A stretch of DNA of 64,000 nt, taken from the NCBI GenBank assembly GCA_964016885.1, contig OZ024741.1, positions 32,881,677 through 32,945,676 on the forward strand, written 5' to 3'. Position numbers and translations under genes: made by a program. Below the pieces are notes generated by a model that worked only from the letters and a program-made list of their open reading frames with translations, had not been told where the DNA came from and did not search any database. The number at the start of each line of letters is the position of its first letter. Position 1 is the stretch's first letter. This stretch comes from Eledone cirrhosa. Its lineage: Eukaryota > Mollusca > Cephalopoda > Octopoda > Eledonidae. Shown piece by piece: positions 28,641 to 44,900 of this stretch.

Positions 28641-31600
28641 CAGTATATATATGTGTCTTACAGTATCTATGTGTCTTACAGTATATATGTGTCTTACAGT
28701 ATATATATGTGTCTTACAGTATATATGTGTCTTACAGTATATATGTGTCTTACAGTATATATATGTGTCTTACAGTATCTATGTGTCTTACAATATGTAT
28801 GTGTCTTACAGTATATATGTGTCTTACAGTATATATGTGTCTTACGGTATATATGTGTCTTACAGTATATCTATGTGTCTTACAGTATATATGTGCCTTA
28901 CAGTATATATGTGTCTTACAGTATATATATGTGTCTTACAGTATATATGTGTCTTACAGTATATATGTCTTACAGTATCTATGTGTCTTAGAGTATATAT
29001 GTGTCTTACAGTATATATGTGTCTTACAGTATATATATGTGTCTTACAGTATATATGTGTCTTACAGTATATATATGTGTCTTACAGTATATATGTGTCT
29101 TACAGTATATATGTGTCTTACAATATATATGTGTCTTACAGTATATATGTGTCTTACAGTATATATGTGTCTTACAGTATATATATATATGTGTCTTACA
29201 GTATATATGTGTCTTACAGTATATATATGTGTCTTACAGTATATATGTGTCTTACAGTATATATGTGTCTTACAATATATATGTGTCTTACAGTATATAT
29301 GTGTCTTACAGTATATATGTGTCTTACAATATATATGTGTCTTACAGTATATATGTGTCTTACAGTATATATGTGTCTTACAGTATATATGTGTCTTACA
29401 ATATATATGTGTCTTACAGTATATATGTGTCTTACAGTATATATGTGTCTTACAGTATATATGTGTCTTACAGCATATATGTGTCTTACAGTATATATAT
29501 GTGTCTTACAGTATATATGTGTCTTACAGTATATATGTGTGTCTTACAGTATATATGTGTCTTACAGTATATATATGTGTCTTACAGTATATATGTGTCT
29601 TACAGTATATATGTGTCTTACAGTATATATGTGTCTTACAGTATATATGTGTCTTACAGTATATATATGTGTCTTACAGTATATATATGTGTCTTACAGT
29701 ATATATGTGTCTTACAGTATATATGTGTCTTACAGTATATATGTGTCTTACAATATATATGTGTCTTACAGTATATATGTGTCTTACAGTATATATGTGT
29801 CTTACAGTATATATGTGTCTTACAGTATATATGTGTCTTACAGTATCTATGTGTCTTACAGTATATATGTGTCTTACAGTATATATATGTGTCTTACAGT
29901 ATATATATGTGTCTTACAGTATATATGTGTCTTACAGTATATATGTGTCTTACAGTATATATGTGTCTTACAGTATATATATGTCTTACAGTATATATAT
30001 GTCTTACAGTATATATGTGTCTTACAGTATATATATGTCTTACAGTATATATGTGTCTTACAGTATATATGTGTCTTCCAGTATATATATGTCTTACAGT
30101 ATATATGTGTCTTACAGTATATATGTGTCTTACAGTATATATGTGTATTACAGTATCTATGTGTCTTACAGTATATATGTGTCTTCCAGTATATATATGT
30201 CTTACAGTATATATGTGTCTTACAGTATATATGTGTCTTCCAGTATATATATGTCTTACAGTATATATGTGTCTTACAGTATATATGTGTCTTACAGTAT
30301 ATCTATGTCTTACAGTATATATGTGTCTTACAGTATATATATATATGTGTCTTACAGTATATATGTGTCTTACAGTATATATGTGTCTTACAGTATATAT
30401 GTGTCTTACAGTATATATGTGTCTTACAGTATATATGTGTCTTACAGTATATATGTGTCTTACAGTATATATGTGTCTTACAGTATATACGTGTCTTACA
30501 GTATATATATGTCTTACAGTATATATGTGTCTTACAGTATATACGTGTCTTACAGTATATATGTGTGTTACAGTATATATATGTGTCTTACAGTATATAT
30601 GTGTCTTACAGTATATATATGTGTCTTACAGTATATATGTGTCTTACAGTATATATGTGTCTTACAGTATATATATATATGTGTCTTACAGTATATATGT
30701 GTCTTACAGTATATATATGTGTCTTACAGTATATATGTGTCTTACAGTATATATGTGTCTTACAATATATATGTGTCTTACAGTATATATGTGTCTTACA
30801 GTATATATGTGTCTTACAATATATATGTGTCTTACTGTATATATGTGTCTTACAGTATATATGTGTCTTACAGTATATATGTGTCTTACAATATATATGT
30901 GTCTTACAGTATATATGTGTCTTACAGTATATATGTGTCTTACAGTATATATGTGTCTTACAGTATATATGTGTCTTACAGCATATATGTGTCTTACAGT
31001 ATATATATGTGTCTTACAGTATATATGTGTCTTACAGTATATATGTGTCTTACAGTATATATGTGTCTTACAGCATATATGTGTCTTACAGTATATATAT
31101 GTGTCTTACAGTATATATGTGTCTTACAGTATATATGTGTGTCTTACAGTATATATGTGTCTTACAGTATATATATGTGTCTTACAGTATATATGTGTCT
31201 TACAGTATATATGTGTCTTACAGTATATATGTGTCTTACAGTATATATGTGTCTTACAGTATATATATGTGTCTTACAGTATATATGTGTCTTACAGTAT
31301 ATATATGTGTCTTACAGTATATATGTGTCTTACAGTATATATGTGTCTTACAATATATATGTGTCTTACAGTATATATGTGTCTTACAGTATATATGTGT
31401 CTTACAGTATATATGTGTCTTACAGTATATATGTGTCTTACAGTATCTATGTGTCTTACAGTATATATGTGTCTTACAGTATATATATGTGTCTTACAGT
31501 ATATATATGTGTCTTACAGTATATATGTGTCTTACAGTATATATGTGTCTTACAGTATATATGTGTCTTACAGTATATATATGTCTTACAGTATATATAT

Positions 31601-32928
31601 GTCTTACAGTATATATGTGTCTTACAGTATATATATGTCTTACAGTATATATGTGTCTTACAGTATATATGTGTCTTCCAGTATATATATGTCTTACAGT
31701 ATATATGTGTCTTACAGTATATATGTGTCTTACAGTATATATGTGTCTTACAGTATCTATGTGTCTTACAGTATATATGTGTCTTCCAGTATATATATGT
31801 CTTACAGTATATATGTGTCTTACAGTATATATGTGTCTTCCAGTATATATATGTCTTACAGTATATATGTGTCTTACAGTATATATGTGTCTTACAGTAT
31901 ATCTATGTCTTACAGTATATATGTGTCTTACAGTATATATATATGTGTCTTACAGTATATATGTGTCTTACAGTATATATGTGTCTTACAGTATATATGT
32001 GTCTTACAGTATATATGTGTCTTACAGTATATATGTGTCTTACAGTATATACGTGTCTTACAGTATATATATGTCTTACAGTATATATGTGTCTTACAGT
32101 ATATACGTGTCTTACAGTATATATGTGTGTTACAGTATATATATGTGTCTTACAGTATATATGTGTCTTACAGTATATATATGTGTCTTACAGTATATAT
32201 GTGTCTTACAGTATATATGTGTCTTACAGTATATATATGTGTCTTACAGTATATATGTGTCTTACAGTATATATCTGTCTTACAGTATCTATGTGTCTTA
32301 CAGTATATATGTGTCTTACAGTATATATATGTCTTACAGTATATATGTGTCTTACAGTATATACGTGTCTTACAGTATATATGTGTCTTACAGTATATAT
32401 ATGTGTCTTACAGTATATATGTGTCTTATAGTATATATGTGTCTTACAGTATATATCTGTCTTACAGTATATATGTGTCTTACAGTATATATGTGTCTTA
32501 CAGTATATATCTGTCTTACAGTATATATGTGTCTTACAGTATATATGTGTCTTACAGTATATATGTGTCTTACAATATATGTGTCTTACAGTATATATGT
32601 GCCTTACAGTATATATGTGTCTTACAGTATATATGTGTCTTACAGTATATATGTGTCTTACAGTATATATGTGTCTTACAGTATATATATGTGTCTTACA
32701 GTATCTATGTGTCTTACAGTATCTATGTGTCTTACAGTATATATATGTGTCTTACAGTATCTATGTGTCTTACAGTATATATGTGTCTTACAGTATATAT
32801 GTGTCTTACAGTATATATATGTGTCTTACTATATATATGTGTCTTACAGTATATATATGTGTCTTACAGTATAGATGTGTCTTACAGTATATATGTGTCT
32901 TACAGTATATATATGTGTCTTACAGTAT

Positions 32929-35900
32929 CTATGTCTCTTACAGTATATATGTGTCTTACAGTATATATATGTGTCTTACAGTATATATGTGTCTTACAGT
33001 ATATATGTGTCTTACAGTATATATATGTGTCTTACAGTATCTATGTGTCTTACAGTATGTATGTGTCTTACAGTATATATGTGTCTTACAGTATATATGT
33101 GTCTTACGGTATATATGTGTCTTACAGTATATCTATGTGTCTTACAGTATATATGTGTCTTACAGTATATATATGTGTCTTACAGTATATATGTGTCTTA
33201 CAGTATATATGTGTCTTACAGTATATATATGTGTCTTACAGTATATATGTGTCTTACAGTATATATGTGTCTTACAGTATATCTATGTGTCTTACAGTAT
33301 ATATGTGTCTTACAGTATATATATGTGTCTTACAGTATATATGTGTCTTACAGTATATATGTGTCTTACAGTATATCTATGTGTCTTACAGTATATATGT
33401 GTCTTACAGTATATATATGTGTCTTACAGTATATATGTGTCTTACAGTATATATGTGTCTTACAGTATATATGTGTTTTACAGTATATATGTGTCTTACA
33501 GTATCTATGTGTCTTACAGTATATATGTGTCTTACAATATATATGTGTCTTACAGTATATATGTGTCTTACAGTATATATGTGTCTTACAGTATATATGT
33601 GTCTTACAGTATATATGTCTCTTACAGTATATATATGTGTCTTACAGTATATATGTGTCTTACAGTATATATGTGTGTCTTACAGTATATATGTGTCTTG
33701 CAGTATATATATGTGTCTTACAGTATATATGTGTCTTACAGTATATATGTGTCTTACAGTATATATGTGTCTTACAGTATATATGTGTCTTACAGTATAT
33801 ATATGTGTCTTACAGTATATATGTGTCTTACAGTATATATATGTGTCTTACAGTATATATGTGTCTTACAGTATATATGTGTCTTACAATATATATGTGT
33901 CTTACAGTATATATGTGTCTTACAGTATATATGTGTCTTACAGTATATATGTGTCTTACAGTATCTAAGTGTCTTACAGTATATATGTGTCTTACAGTAT
34001 ATATATGTGTCTTACAGTATATTTGTGTCTTACAGTATATATGTGTCTTACAGTATATATGTGTCTTACAGTATATATATGTCTTACAGTATATATATGT
34101 CTTACAGTATATATGTGTCTTACAGTATATATATGTCTTACAGTATATATGTGTCTTACAGTATATATGTGTCTTCCAGTATATATATGTCTTACAGTAT
34201 ATATGTGTCTTACAGTTTATATGTGTCTTTCAGTATATATGTGTCTTACAGTATCTATGTGTCTTACAGTATATATGTGTCTTACAGTATATATATGTGT
34301 CTTACAGTATATATGTGTCTTACAGTATATATGTGTCTTACAGTATATATGTGTCTTACAGTATATATATGTCTTACAGTATATATATGTCTTACAGTAT
34401 ATATGTGTCTTACAGTATATATATGTCTTACAGTATATATGTGTCTTACAGTATATAGGTGTCTTCCAGTATATATATGTCTTACAGTATATATGTGTCT
34501 TACAGTATATATGTGTCTTACAGTATATATGTGTCTTACAGTATCTATGTGTCTTACAGTATATATGTGTCTTCCAGTATATATATGTCTTACAGTATAT
34601 ATGTGTCTTACAGTATATATGTGTCTTCCAGTATATATATGTCTTACAGTATATATGTGTCTTACAGTATATATGTGTCTTACAGTATATCTATGTCTTA
34701 CAGTATATATGTGTCTTACAGTATATATATATGTGTCTTACAGTATATGTGTCTTACAGTATATATGTGTGTTACAGTATATATGTGTCTTACAGTATAT
34801 ATGTGTCTTACAGTATATACGTGTCTTACAGTATATATATGTCTTACAGTATATATGTGTCTTACAGTATATACGTGTCTTACAGTATATATGTGTGTGT
34901 TACAGTATATATATGTGTCTTACAGTATATATGTGTCTTACAGTATATATATGTGTCTTACAGTATATATGTGTCTTACAGTATATATGTGTCTTACAGT
35001 ATATATATTTGTCTTACAGTATATATGTGTCTTACAGTATATATCTGTCTTACAGTATCTATGTGTCTTACAGTATATATGTGTCTTACAGTATATATAT
35101 GTCTTACAGTATATATATGTCTTACTGTATATACGTGTCTTACAGTATATATGTGTCTTACAGTATATATATGTGTCTTACAGTATATATGTGTCTTATA
35201 GTATATATGTGTCTTACAGTATATATCTGTCTTACAGTATATATGTGTCTTACAGTATATATGTGTCTTACAGTATATATCTGTCTTACAGTATATATGT
35301 GTCTTACAGTATATATGTGTCTTACAGTATATATGTGTCTTACAATATATATGTGTCTTACAGTATATATGTGTCTTACAGTATATATGTGTCTTACAGT
35401 ATATATGTGTCTTACAGTATATATGTGTTTTACAGTATATATGTGTCTTAGAGTATATATATGTGTCTTACAGTATCTATGTGTCTTACAGTATCTATGT
35501 GTCTTACAGTATATATATGTGTCTTACAGTATCTATGTGTCTTACAGTATATATGTGTCTTACAGTATATATGTGTCTTACAGTATATATATGTGTCTTA
35601 CAGTATATATGTGTCTTACAGTATATATATGTGTCTTACAGTATAGATGTGTCTTACAGTATATATGTGTCTTACAGTATATATATGTGTCTTACAGTAT
35701 CTAAGTGTCTTACAGTATATATGTGTCTTACAGTATATATATATGTGTCTTACAGTATATATGTGTCTTACAGTATATATATGTGTCTTACAGTATCTAT
35801 GTGTCTTACAGTATGTATGTGTCTTACAGTATATATGTGTCTTACAGTATATATGTGTCTTACAGTATATATGTGTCTTACAGTATATATGTGTCTTACA

Positions 35901-38900
35901 GTATCTAAGTGTCTTACAGTATATATGTGTCTTACAGTATATATATGTGTCTTACAGTATATTTGTGTCTTACAGTATATACGTGTCTTACAGTATATAT
36001 GTGTCTTACAGTATATATGTGTCTTACAGTATATATGTGTCTTACAGTATATATGTGTCTTACAGTATATATGTGTCTTACAATATATATGTGTCTTACA
36101 GTATATATGTGTCTTACAGTATATATATGTGTCTTACAGTATATATGTGTCTTACAGTATATACGTGTCTTACAGTATATATGTGTCTTACAGTATATAT
36201 ATGTGTCTTACAGTATATATGTGTCTTATAGTATATATGTGTCTTACAGTATATATCTGTCTTACAGTATATATGTGTCTTACAGTATATATGTGTCTTA
36301 CAGTATATATCTGTCTTACAGTATATATGTGTCTTACAGTATATATGTCTCTTACAGTATATATGTGTCTTACAATATATATGTGTCTTACAGTATATAT
36401 GTGCCTTACAGTATATATGTGTCTTACAGTATATATGTGTCTTACAGTATATATGTGTCTTACAGTATATATGTGTCTTACAGTATATATATGTGTCTTA
36501 CAGTATCTATGTGTCTTACAGTATATATGTGTCTTACAGTATATATATGTGTCTTACAGTATCTATGTGTCTTACAGTATCTATGTGTCTTACAGTATAT
36601 ATGTGTCTTACAGTATATATGTGTCTTACAGTATATATATGTGTCTTACAGTATATATGTGTCTTACAGTATATATATGTGTCTTACAGTATAGATGTGT
36701 CTTACAGTATATATGTGTCTTACAGTATATATATGTGTCTTACAGTATCTATGTCTCTTACAGTATATATGTGTCTTACAGTATATATATGTGTGTCTTA
36801 CAGTATATATGTGTCTTACAGTATATATGTGTCTTACAGTATATATATGTGTCTTACAGTATCTATGTGTCTTACAGTATGTATGTGTCTTACAGTATAT
36901 ATGTGTCTTACAGTATATATGTGTCTTACGGTATATATGTGTCTTACAGTATATCTATGTGTCTTACAGTATATATGTGTCTTACAGTATATATATGTGT
37001 CTTACAGTATATATGTGTCTTACAGTATATATGTGTCTTACAGTATATATATGTGTCTTACAGTATATATGTGTCTTACAGTATATATGTGTCTTACAGT
37101 ATATCTATGTGTCTTACAGTATATATGTGTCTTACAGTATATATATGTGTCTTACAGTATATATGTGCCTTACAGTATATATGTGTCTTACAGTATATCT
37201 ATGTGTCTTACAGTATATATGTGTCTTACAGTATATATATGTGTCTTACAGTATATATGTGTCTTACAGTATATATGTGTCTTACAGTATATATGTGTCT
37301 TACAGTATATATGTGTCTTACAGTATCTATGTGTCTTACAGTATATATGTGTCTTACAATATATATGTGTCTTACAGTATATATGTGTCTTACAGTATAT
37401 ATGTGTCTTACAGTATATATGTGTCTTACAGTATATATGTCTCTTACAGTATATATATGTGTCTTACAATATATATGTGTCTTACAGTATATATGTGTGT
37501 CTTACAGTATATATGTGTCTTGCAGTATATATATGTGTCTTACAGTATATATGTGTCTTACAGTATATATGTGTCTTACAGTATATATGTGTCTTACAGT
37601 ATATATGTGTCTTACAGTATATATATGTGTCTTACAGTATTTATGTGTCTTACAGTATATATATGTGTCTTACAGTATATATGTGTCTTACAGTATATAT
37701 GTGTCTTACAATATATATGTGTCTTACAGTATATATGTGTCTTACAGTATATATGTGTCTTACAGTATATATGTGTCTTACAGTATATATGTGTCTTACA
37801 GTATCTAAGTGTCTTACAGTATATATGTGTCTTACAGTATATATATGTGTCTTACAGTATATTTGTGTCTTACAGTATATATGTGTCTTACAGTATATAT
37901 GTGTCTTACAGTATATATATGTCTTACAGTATATATATGTCTTACAGTATATATGTGTCTTACAGTATATATATGTCTTACAGTATATATGTGTCTTACA
38001 GTATATATGTGTCTTCCAGTATATATATGTCTTACAGTATATATGTGTCTTACAGTTTATATGTGTCTCTCAGTATATATGTGTCTTACAGTATCTATGT
38101 GTCTTACAGTATATATGTGTCTTACAGTATATATATGTGTCTTACAGTATATATGTGTCTTACAGTATATATGTGTCTTACAGTATATATGTGTCTTACA
38201 GTATATATATGTCTTACAGTATATATATGTCTTACAGTATATATGTGTCTTACAGTATTTATATGTCTTACAGTATATATGTGTCTTACAGTATATGTGT
38301 GTCTTCCAGTATATATATGTCTTACAGTATATATGTGTCTTACAGTATATATGTGTCTTACAGTATATATGTGTCTTACAGTATCTATGTGTCTTACAGT
38401 ATATATGTGTCTTCCAGTATATATATGTCTTACAGTATATATGTGTCTTACAGTATATATGTGTCTTCCAGTATATATATGTCTTACAGTATATATGTGT
38501 CTTACAGTATATATGTGTCTTACAGTATATCTATGTCTTACAGTATATATGTGTCTTACAGTATATATATATGTGTCTTACAGTATATATGTGTCTTACA
38601 GTATATATGTGTCTTACAGTATATATGTGTCTTACAGTATATATGTGTCTTACAGTATATACGTGTCTTACAGTATATATATGTCTTACAGTATATATGT
38701 GTTTTACAGTATATACGTGTCTTACAGTATATATGTGTGTTACAGTATATATATGTGTCTTACAGTATATATGTGTCTTACAGTATATATATGTGTCTTA
38801 CAGTATATATGTGTCTTACAGTATATATGTGTCTTACAGTATATATATGTGTCTTACAGTATATATGTGTCTTACAGTATATATCTGTCTTACAGTATCT

Positions 38901-41900
38901 ATGTGTCTTACAGTATATATGTGTCTTACAGTATATATATGTCTTACAGTATATATGTGTCTTACAGTATATACGTGTCTTACAGTATATATGTGTCTTA
39001 CAGTATATATATGTGTCTTACAGTATATATGTGTCTTATAGTATATATGTGTCTTACAGTATATATCTGTCTTACAGTATATATGTGTCTTACAGTATAT
39101 ATGTGTCTTACAGTATATATCTGTCTTACAGTATATATGTGTCTTACAGTATATATGTGTCTTACAGTATATATGTGTCTTACAATATATATGTGTCTTA
39201 CAGTATATATGTGTCTTACAGTATATATGTGTCTTACAGTATATATGTGTCTTACAGTATATATGTGTCTTACAGTATATATGTGTCTTAGAGTATATAT
39301 ATGTGTCTTACAGTATCTATGTGTCTTACAGTATCTATGTGTCTTACAGTATATATATGTGTCTTACAGTATCTATGTGTCTTACAGTATATATGTGTCT
39401 TACAGTATATATGTGTCTTACAGTATATATATGTGTCTTACAGTATATATGTGTCTTACAGTATATATATGTGTCTTACAGTATAGATGTGTCTTACAGT
39501 ATATATGTGTCTTACAGTATATATATGTGTCTTACAGTATCTATGTGTCTTAGAGTATATATGTGTCTTACAGTATATATGTGTCTTACAGTATATATAT
39601 GTGTCTTACAGTATCTATGTGTCTTACAGTATGTATGTGTCTTACAGTATATATGTGTCTTACAGTATATATGTGTCTTACAGTATATATGTGTCTTACA
39701 GTATATATGTGTCTTACAGTATCTAAGTGTCTTACAGTATATATGTGTCTTACAGTATATATATGTGTCTTACAGTATATTTGTGTCTTACAGTATATAT
39801 GTGTCTTACAGTATATATGTGTCTTACAGTATATATATGTCTTACAGTATATATATGTCTTACAGTATATATGTGTCTTACAGTATATATATGTCTTACA
39901 GTATATATGTGTCTTACAGTATATATGTGTCTTCCAGTATATATATGTCTTACAGTATATATGTGTCTTACAGTTTATATGTGTCTTTCAGTATATATGT
40001 GTCTTACAGTATCTATGTGTCTTACAGTATATATGTGTCTTACAGTATATATATGTGTCTTACAGTATATATGTGTCTTACAGTATATATGTGTCTTACA
40101 GTATATATGTGTCTTACAGTATATATATGTCTTACAGTATATATATGTCTTACAGTATATATGTGTCTTACAGTATATATACGTCTTACAGTATATATGT
40201 GTCTTACAGTATATATGTGTCTTCCAGTATATATATGTCTTACAGTATATATGTGTCTTACAGTATATATGTGTCTTACAGTATATATGTGTCTTACAGT
40301 ATCTATGTGTCTTACAGTATATATGTGTCTTCCAGTATATATATGTCTTACAGTATATATGTGTCTTACAGTATATATGTGTCTTCCAGTATATATATGT
40401 CTTACAGTATATATGTGTCTTACAGTATATATGTGTCTTACAGTATATCTATGTCTTACAGTATATATGTGTCTTACAGTATATATATATGTGTCTTACA
40501 GTATACATGTGTCTTACAGTATCTATGTGTCTTACAGTATCTATGTGTCTTACAGTATATATATGTGTCTTACAGTATCTATGTGTCTTACAGTATATAT
40601 GTGTCTTACAGTATATATGTGTCTTACAGTATATATATGTGTCTTACAGTATATATGTGTCTTACAGTATATATATGTGTCTTACAGTATAGATGTGTCT
40701 TACAGTATATATGTGTCTTACAGTATATATATGTGTCTTACAGTATCTATGTGTCTTACAGTATATATGTGTCTTACAGTATATATATGTGTCTTACAGT
40801 ATATATGTGTCTTACAGTATATATGTGTCTTACAGTATATATGTGTCTTACAGTATATATGTGTCTTACAGTATCTAAGTGTCTTACAGTATATATGTGT
40901 CTTACAGTATATATATGTGTCTTACAGTATATTTGTGTCTTACAGTATATATGTGTCTTACAGTATATATGTGTCTTACAGTATATATATGTCTTACAGT
41001 ATATATATGTGTCTTACAGTATATATGTGTCTTACAGTATATATATGTGTCTTACAGTATCTATGTCTCTTACAGTATATATGTGTCTTACAGTATATAT
41101 ATGTGTCTTACAGTATATATGTGTCTTACAGTATATATGTGTCTTACAGTATATATATGTGTCTTACAGTATCTATGTGTCTTACAGTATGTATGTGTCT
41201 TACAGTATATATGTGTCTTACAGTATATATGTGTCTTACGGTATATATGTGTCTTACAGTATATCTATGTGTCTTACAGTATATATGTGTCTTACAGTAT
41301 ATATATGTGTCTTACAGTATATATGTGTCTTACAGTATATATGTGTCTTACAGTATATATATGTGTCTTACAGTATATATGTGTCTTACAGTATATATGT
41401 GTCTTACAGTATATCTATGTGTCTTACAGTATATATGTGTCTTACAGTATATATATGTGTCTTACAGTATATATGTGTCTTACAGTATATATGTGTCTTA
41501 CAGTATATCTATGTGTCTTACAGTATATATGTGTCTTACAGTATATATATGTGTCTTACAGTATATATGTGTCTTACAGTATATATGTGTCTTACAGTAT
41601 ATATGTGTTTTACAGTATATATGTGTCTTACAGTATCTATGTGTCTTACAGTATATATGTGTCTTACAATATATATGTGTCTTACAGTATATATGTGTCT
41701 TACAGTATATATGTGTCTTACAGTATATATGTGTCTTACAGTATATATGTCTCTTACAGTATATATATGTGTCTTACAGTATATATGTGTCTTACAGTAT
41801 ATATGTGTGTCTTACAGTATATATGTGTCTTGCAGTATATATATGTGTCTTACAGTATATATGTGTCTTACAGTATATATGTGTCTTACAGTATATATGT

Positions 41901-44900
41901 GTCTTACAGTATATATGTGTCTTACAGTATATATATGTGTCTTACAGTATATATGTGTCTTACAGTATATATATGTGTCTTACAGTATATATGTGTCTTA
42001 CAGTATATATGTGTCTTACAATATATATGTGTCTTACAGTATATATGTGTCTTACAGTATATATGTGTCTTACAGTATATATGTGTCTTACAGTATCTAA
42101 GTGTCTTACAGTATATATGTGTCTTACAGTATATATATGTGTCTTACAGTATATTTGTGTCTTACAGTATATATGTGTCTTACAGTATATATGTGTCTTA
42201 CAGTATATATATGTCTTACAGTATATATATGTCTTACAGTATATATGTGTCTTACAGTATATATATGTCTTACAGTATATATGTGTCTTACAGTATATAT
42301 GTGTCTTCCAGTATATATATGTCTTACAGTATATATGTGTCTTACAGTTTATATGTGTCTTTCAGTATATATGTGTCTTACAGTATCTATGTGTCTTACA
42401 GTATATATGTGTCTTACAGTATATATATGTGTCTTACAGTATATATGTGTCTTACAGTATATATGTGTCTTACAGTATATATGTGTCTTACAGTATATAT
42501 ATGTCTTACAGTATATATATGTCTTACAGTATATATGTGTCTTACAGTATATATATGTCTTACAGTATATATGTGTCTTACAGTATATATGTGTCTTCCA
42601 GTATATATATGTCTTACAGTATATATGTGTCTTACAGTATATATGTGTCTTACAGTATATATGTGTCTTACAGTATCTATGTGTCTTACAGTATATATGT
42701 GTCTTCCAGTATATATATGTCTTACAGTATATATGTGTCTTACAGTATATATGTCTCTTCCAGTATATATATGTCTTACAGTATATATGTGTCTTACAGT
42801 ATATATGTGTCTTACAGTATATCTATGTCTTACAGTATATATGTGTCTTACAGTATATATATATGTGTCTTACAGTATATGTGTCTTACAGTATATATGT
42901 GTGTTACAGTATATATGTGTCTTACAGTATATATGTGTCTTACAGTATATACGTGTCTTACAGTATATATATGTCTTACAGTATATATGTGTCTTACAGT
43001 ATATACGTGTCTTACAGTATATATGTGTGTGTTACAGTATATATATGTGTCTTACAGTATATATGTGTCTTACAGTATATATATGTGTCTTACAGTATAT
43101 ATGTGTCTTACAGTATATATGTGTCTTACAGTATATATATTTGTCTTACAGTATATATGTGTCTTACAGTATATATCTGTCTTACAGTATCTATGTGTCT
43201 TACAGTATATATGTGTCTTACAGTATATATATGTCTTACAGTATATATATGTCTTACTGTATATACGTGTCTTACAGTATATATGTGTCTTACAGTATAT
43301 ATATGTGTCTTACAGTATATATGTGTCTTATAGTATATATGTGTCTTACAGTATATATCTGTCTTACAGTATATATGTGTCTTACAGTATATATGTGTCT
43401 TACAGTATATATCTGTCTTACAGTATATATGTGTCTTACAGTATATATGTGTCTTACAGTATATATGTGTCTTACAATATATATGTGTCTTACAGTATAT
43501 ATGTGTCTTACAGTATATATGTGTCTTACAGTATATATGTGTCTTACAGTATATATGTGTTTTACAGTATATATGTGTCTTAGAGTATATATATGTGTCT
43601 TACAGTATCTATGTGTCTTACAGTATCTATGTGTCTTACAGTATATATATGTGTCTTACAGTATCTATGTGTCTTACAGTATATATGTGTCTTACAGTAT
43701 ATATGTGTCTTACAGTATATATATGTGTCTTACAGTATATATGTGTCTTACAGTATATATATGTGTCTTACAGTATAGATGTGTCTTACAGTATATATGT
43801 GTCTTACAGTATATATATGTGTCTTACAGTATCTAAGTGTCTTACAGTATATATGTGTCTTACAGTATATATATATGTGTCTTACAGTATATATGTGTCT
43901 TACAGTATATATATGTGTCTTACAGTATCTATGTGTCTTACAGTATGTATGTGTCTTACAGTATATATGTGTCTTACAGTATATATGTGTCTTACAGTAT
44001 ATATGTGTCTTACAGTATATATGTGTCTTACAGTATCTAAGTGTCTTACAGTATATATGTGTCTTACAGTATATATATGTGTCTTACAGTATATTTGTGT
44101 CTTACAGTATATACGTGTCTTACAGTATATATGTGTCTTACAGTATATATGTGTCTTACAGTATATATGTGTCTTACAGTATATATGTGTCTTACAGTGT
44201 ATATGTGTCTTACAATATATATGTGTCTTACAGTATATATGTGTCTTACAGTATATATATGTGTCTTACAGTATATATGTGTCTTACAGTATATACGTGT
44301 CTTACAGTATATATGTGTCTTACAGTATATATATGTGTCTTACAGTATATATGTGTCTTATAGTATATATGTGTCTTACAGTATATATCTGTCTTACAGT
44401 ATATATGTGTCTTACAGTATATATGTGTCTTACAGTATATATCTGTCTTACAGTATATATGTGTCTTACAGTATATATGTCTCTTACAGTATATATGTGT
44501 CTTACAATATATATGTGTCTTACAGTATATATGTGCCTTACAGTATATATGTGTCTTACAGTATATATGTGTCTTACAGTATATATGTGTCTTACAGTAT
44601 ATATGTGTCTTACAGTATATATATGTGTCTTACAGTATCTATGTGTCTTACAGTATATATGTGTCTTACAGTATATATATGTGTCTTACAGTATCTATGT
44701 GTCTTACAGTATCTATGTGTCTTACAGTATATATGTGTCTTACAGTATATATGTGTCTTACAGTATATATATGTGTCTTACAGTATATATGTGTCTTACA
44801 GTATATATATGTGTCTTACAGTATAGATGTGTCTTACAGTATATATGTGTCTTACAGTATATATATGTGTCTTACAGTATCTATGTCTCTTACAGTATAT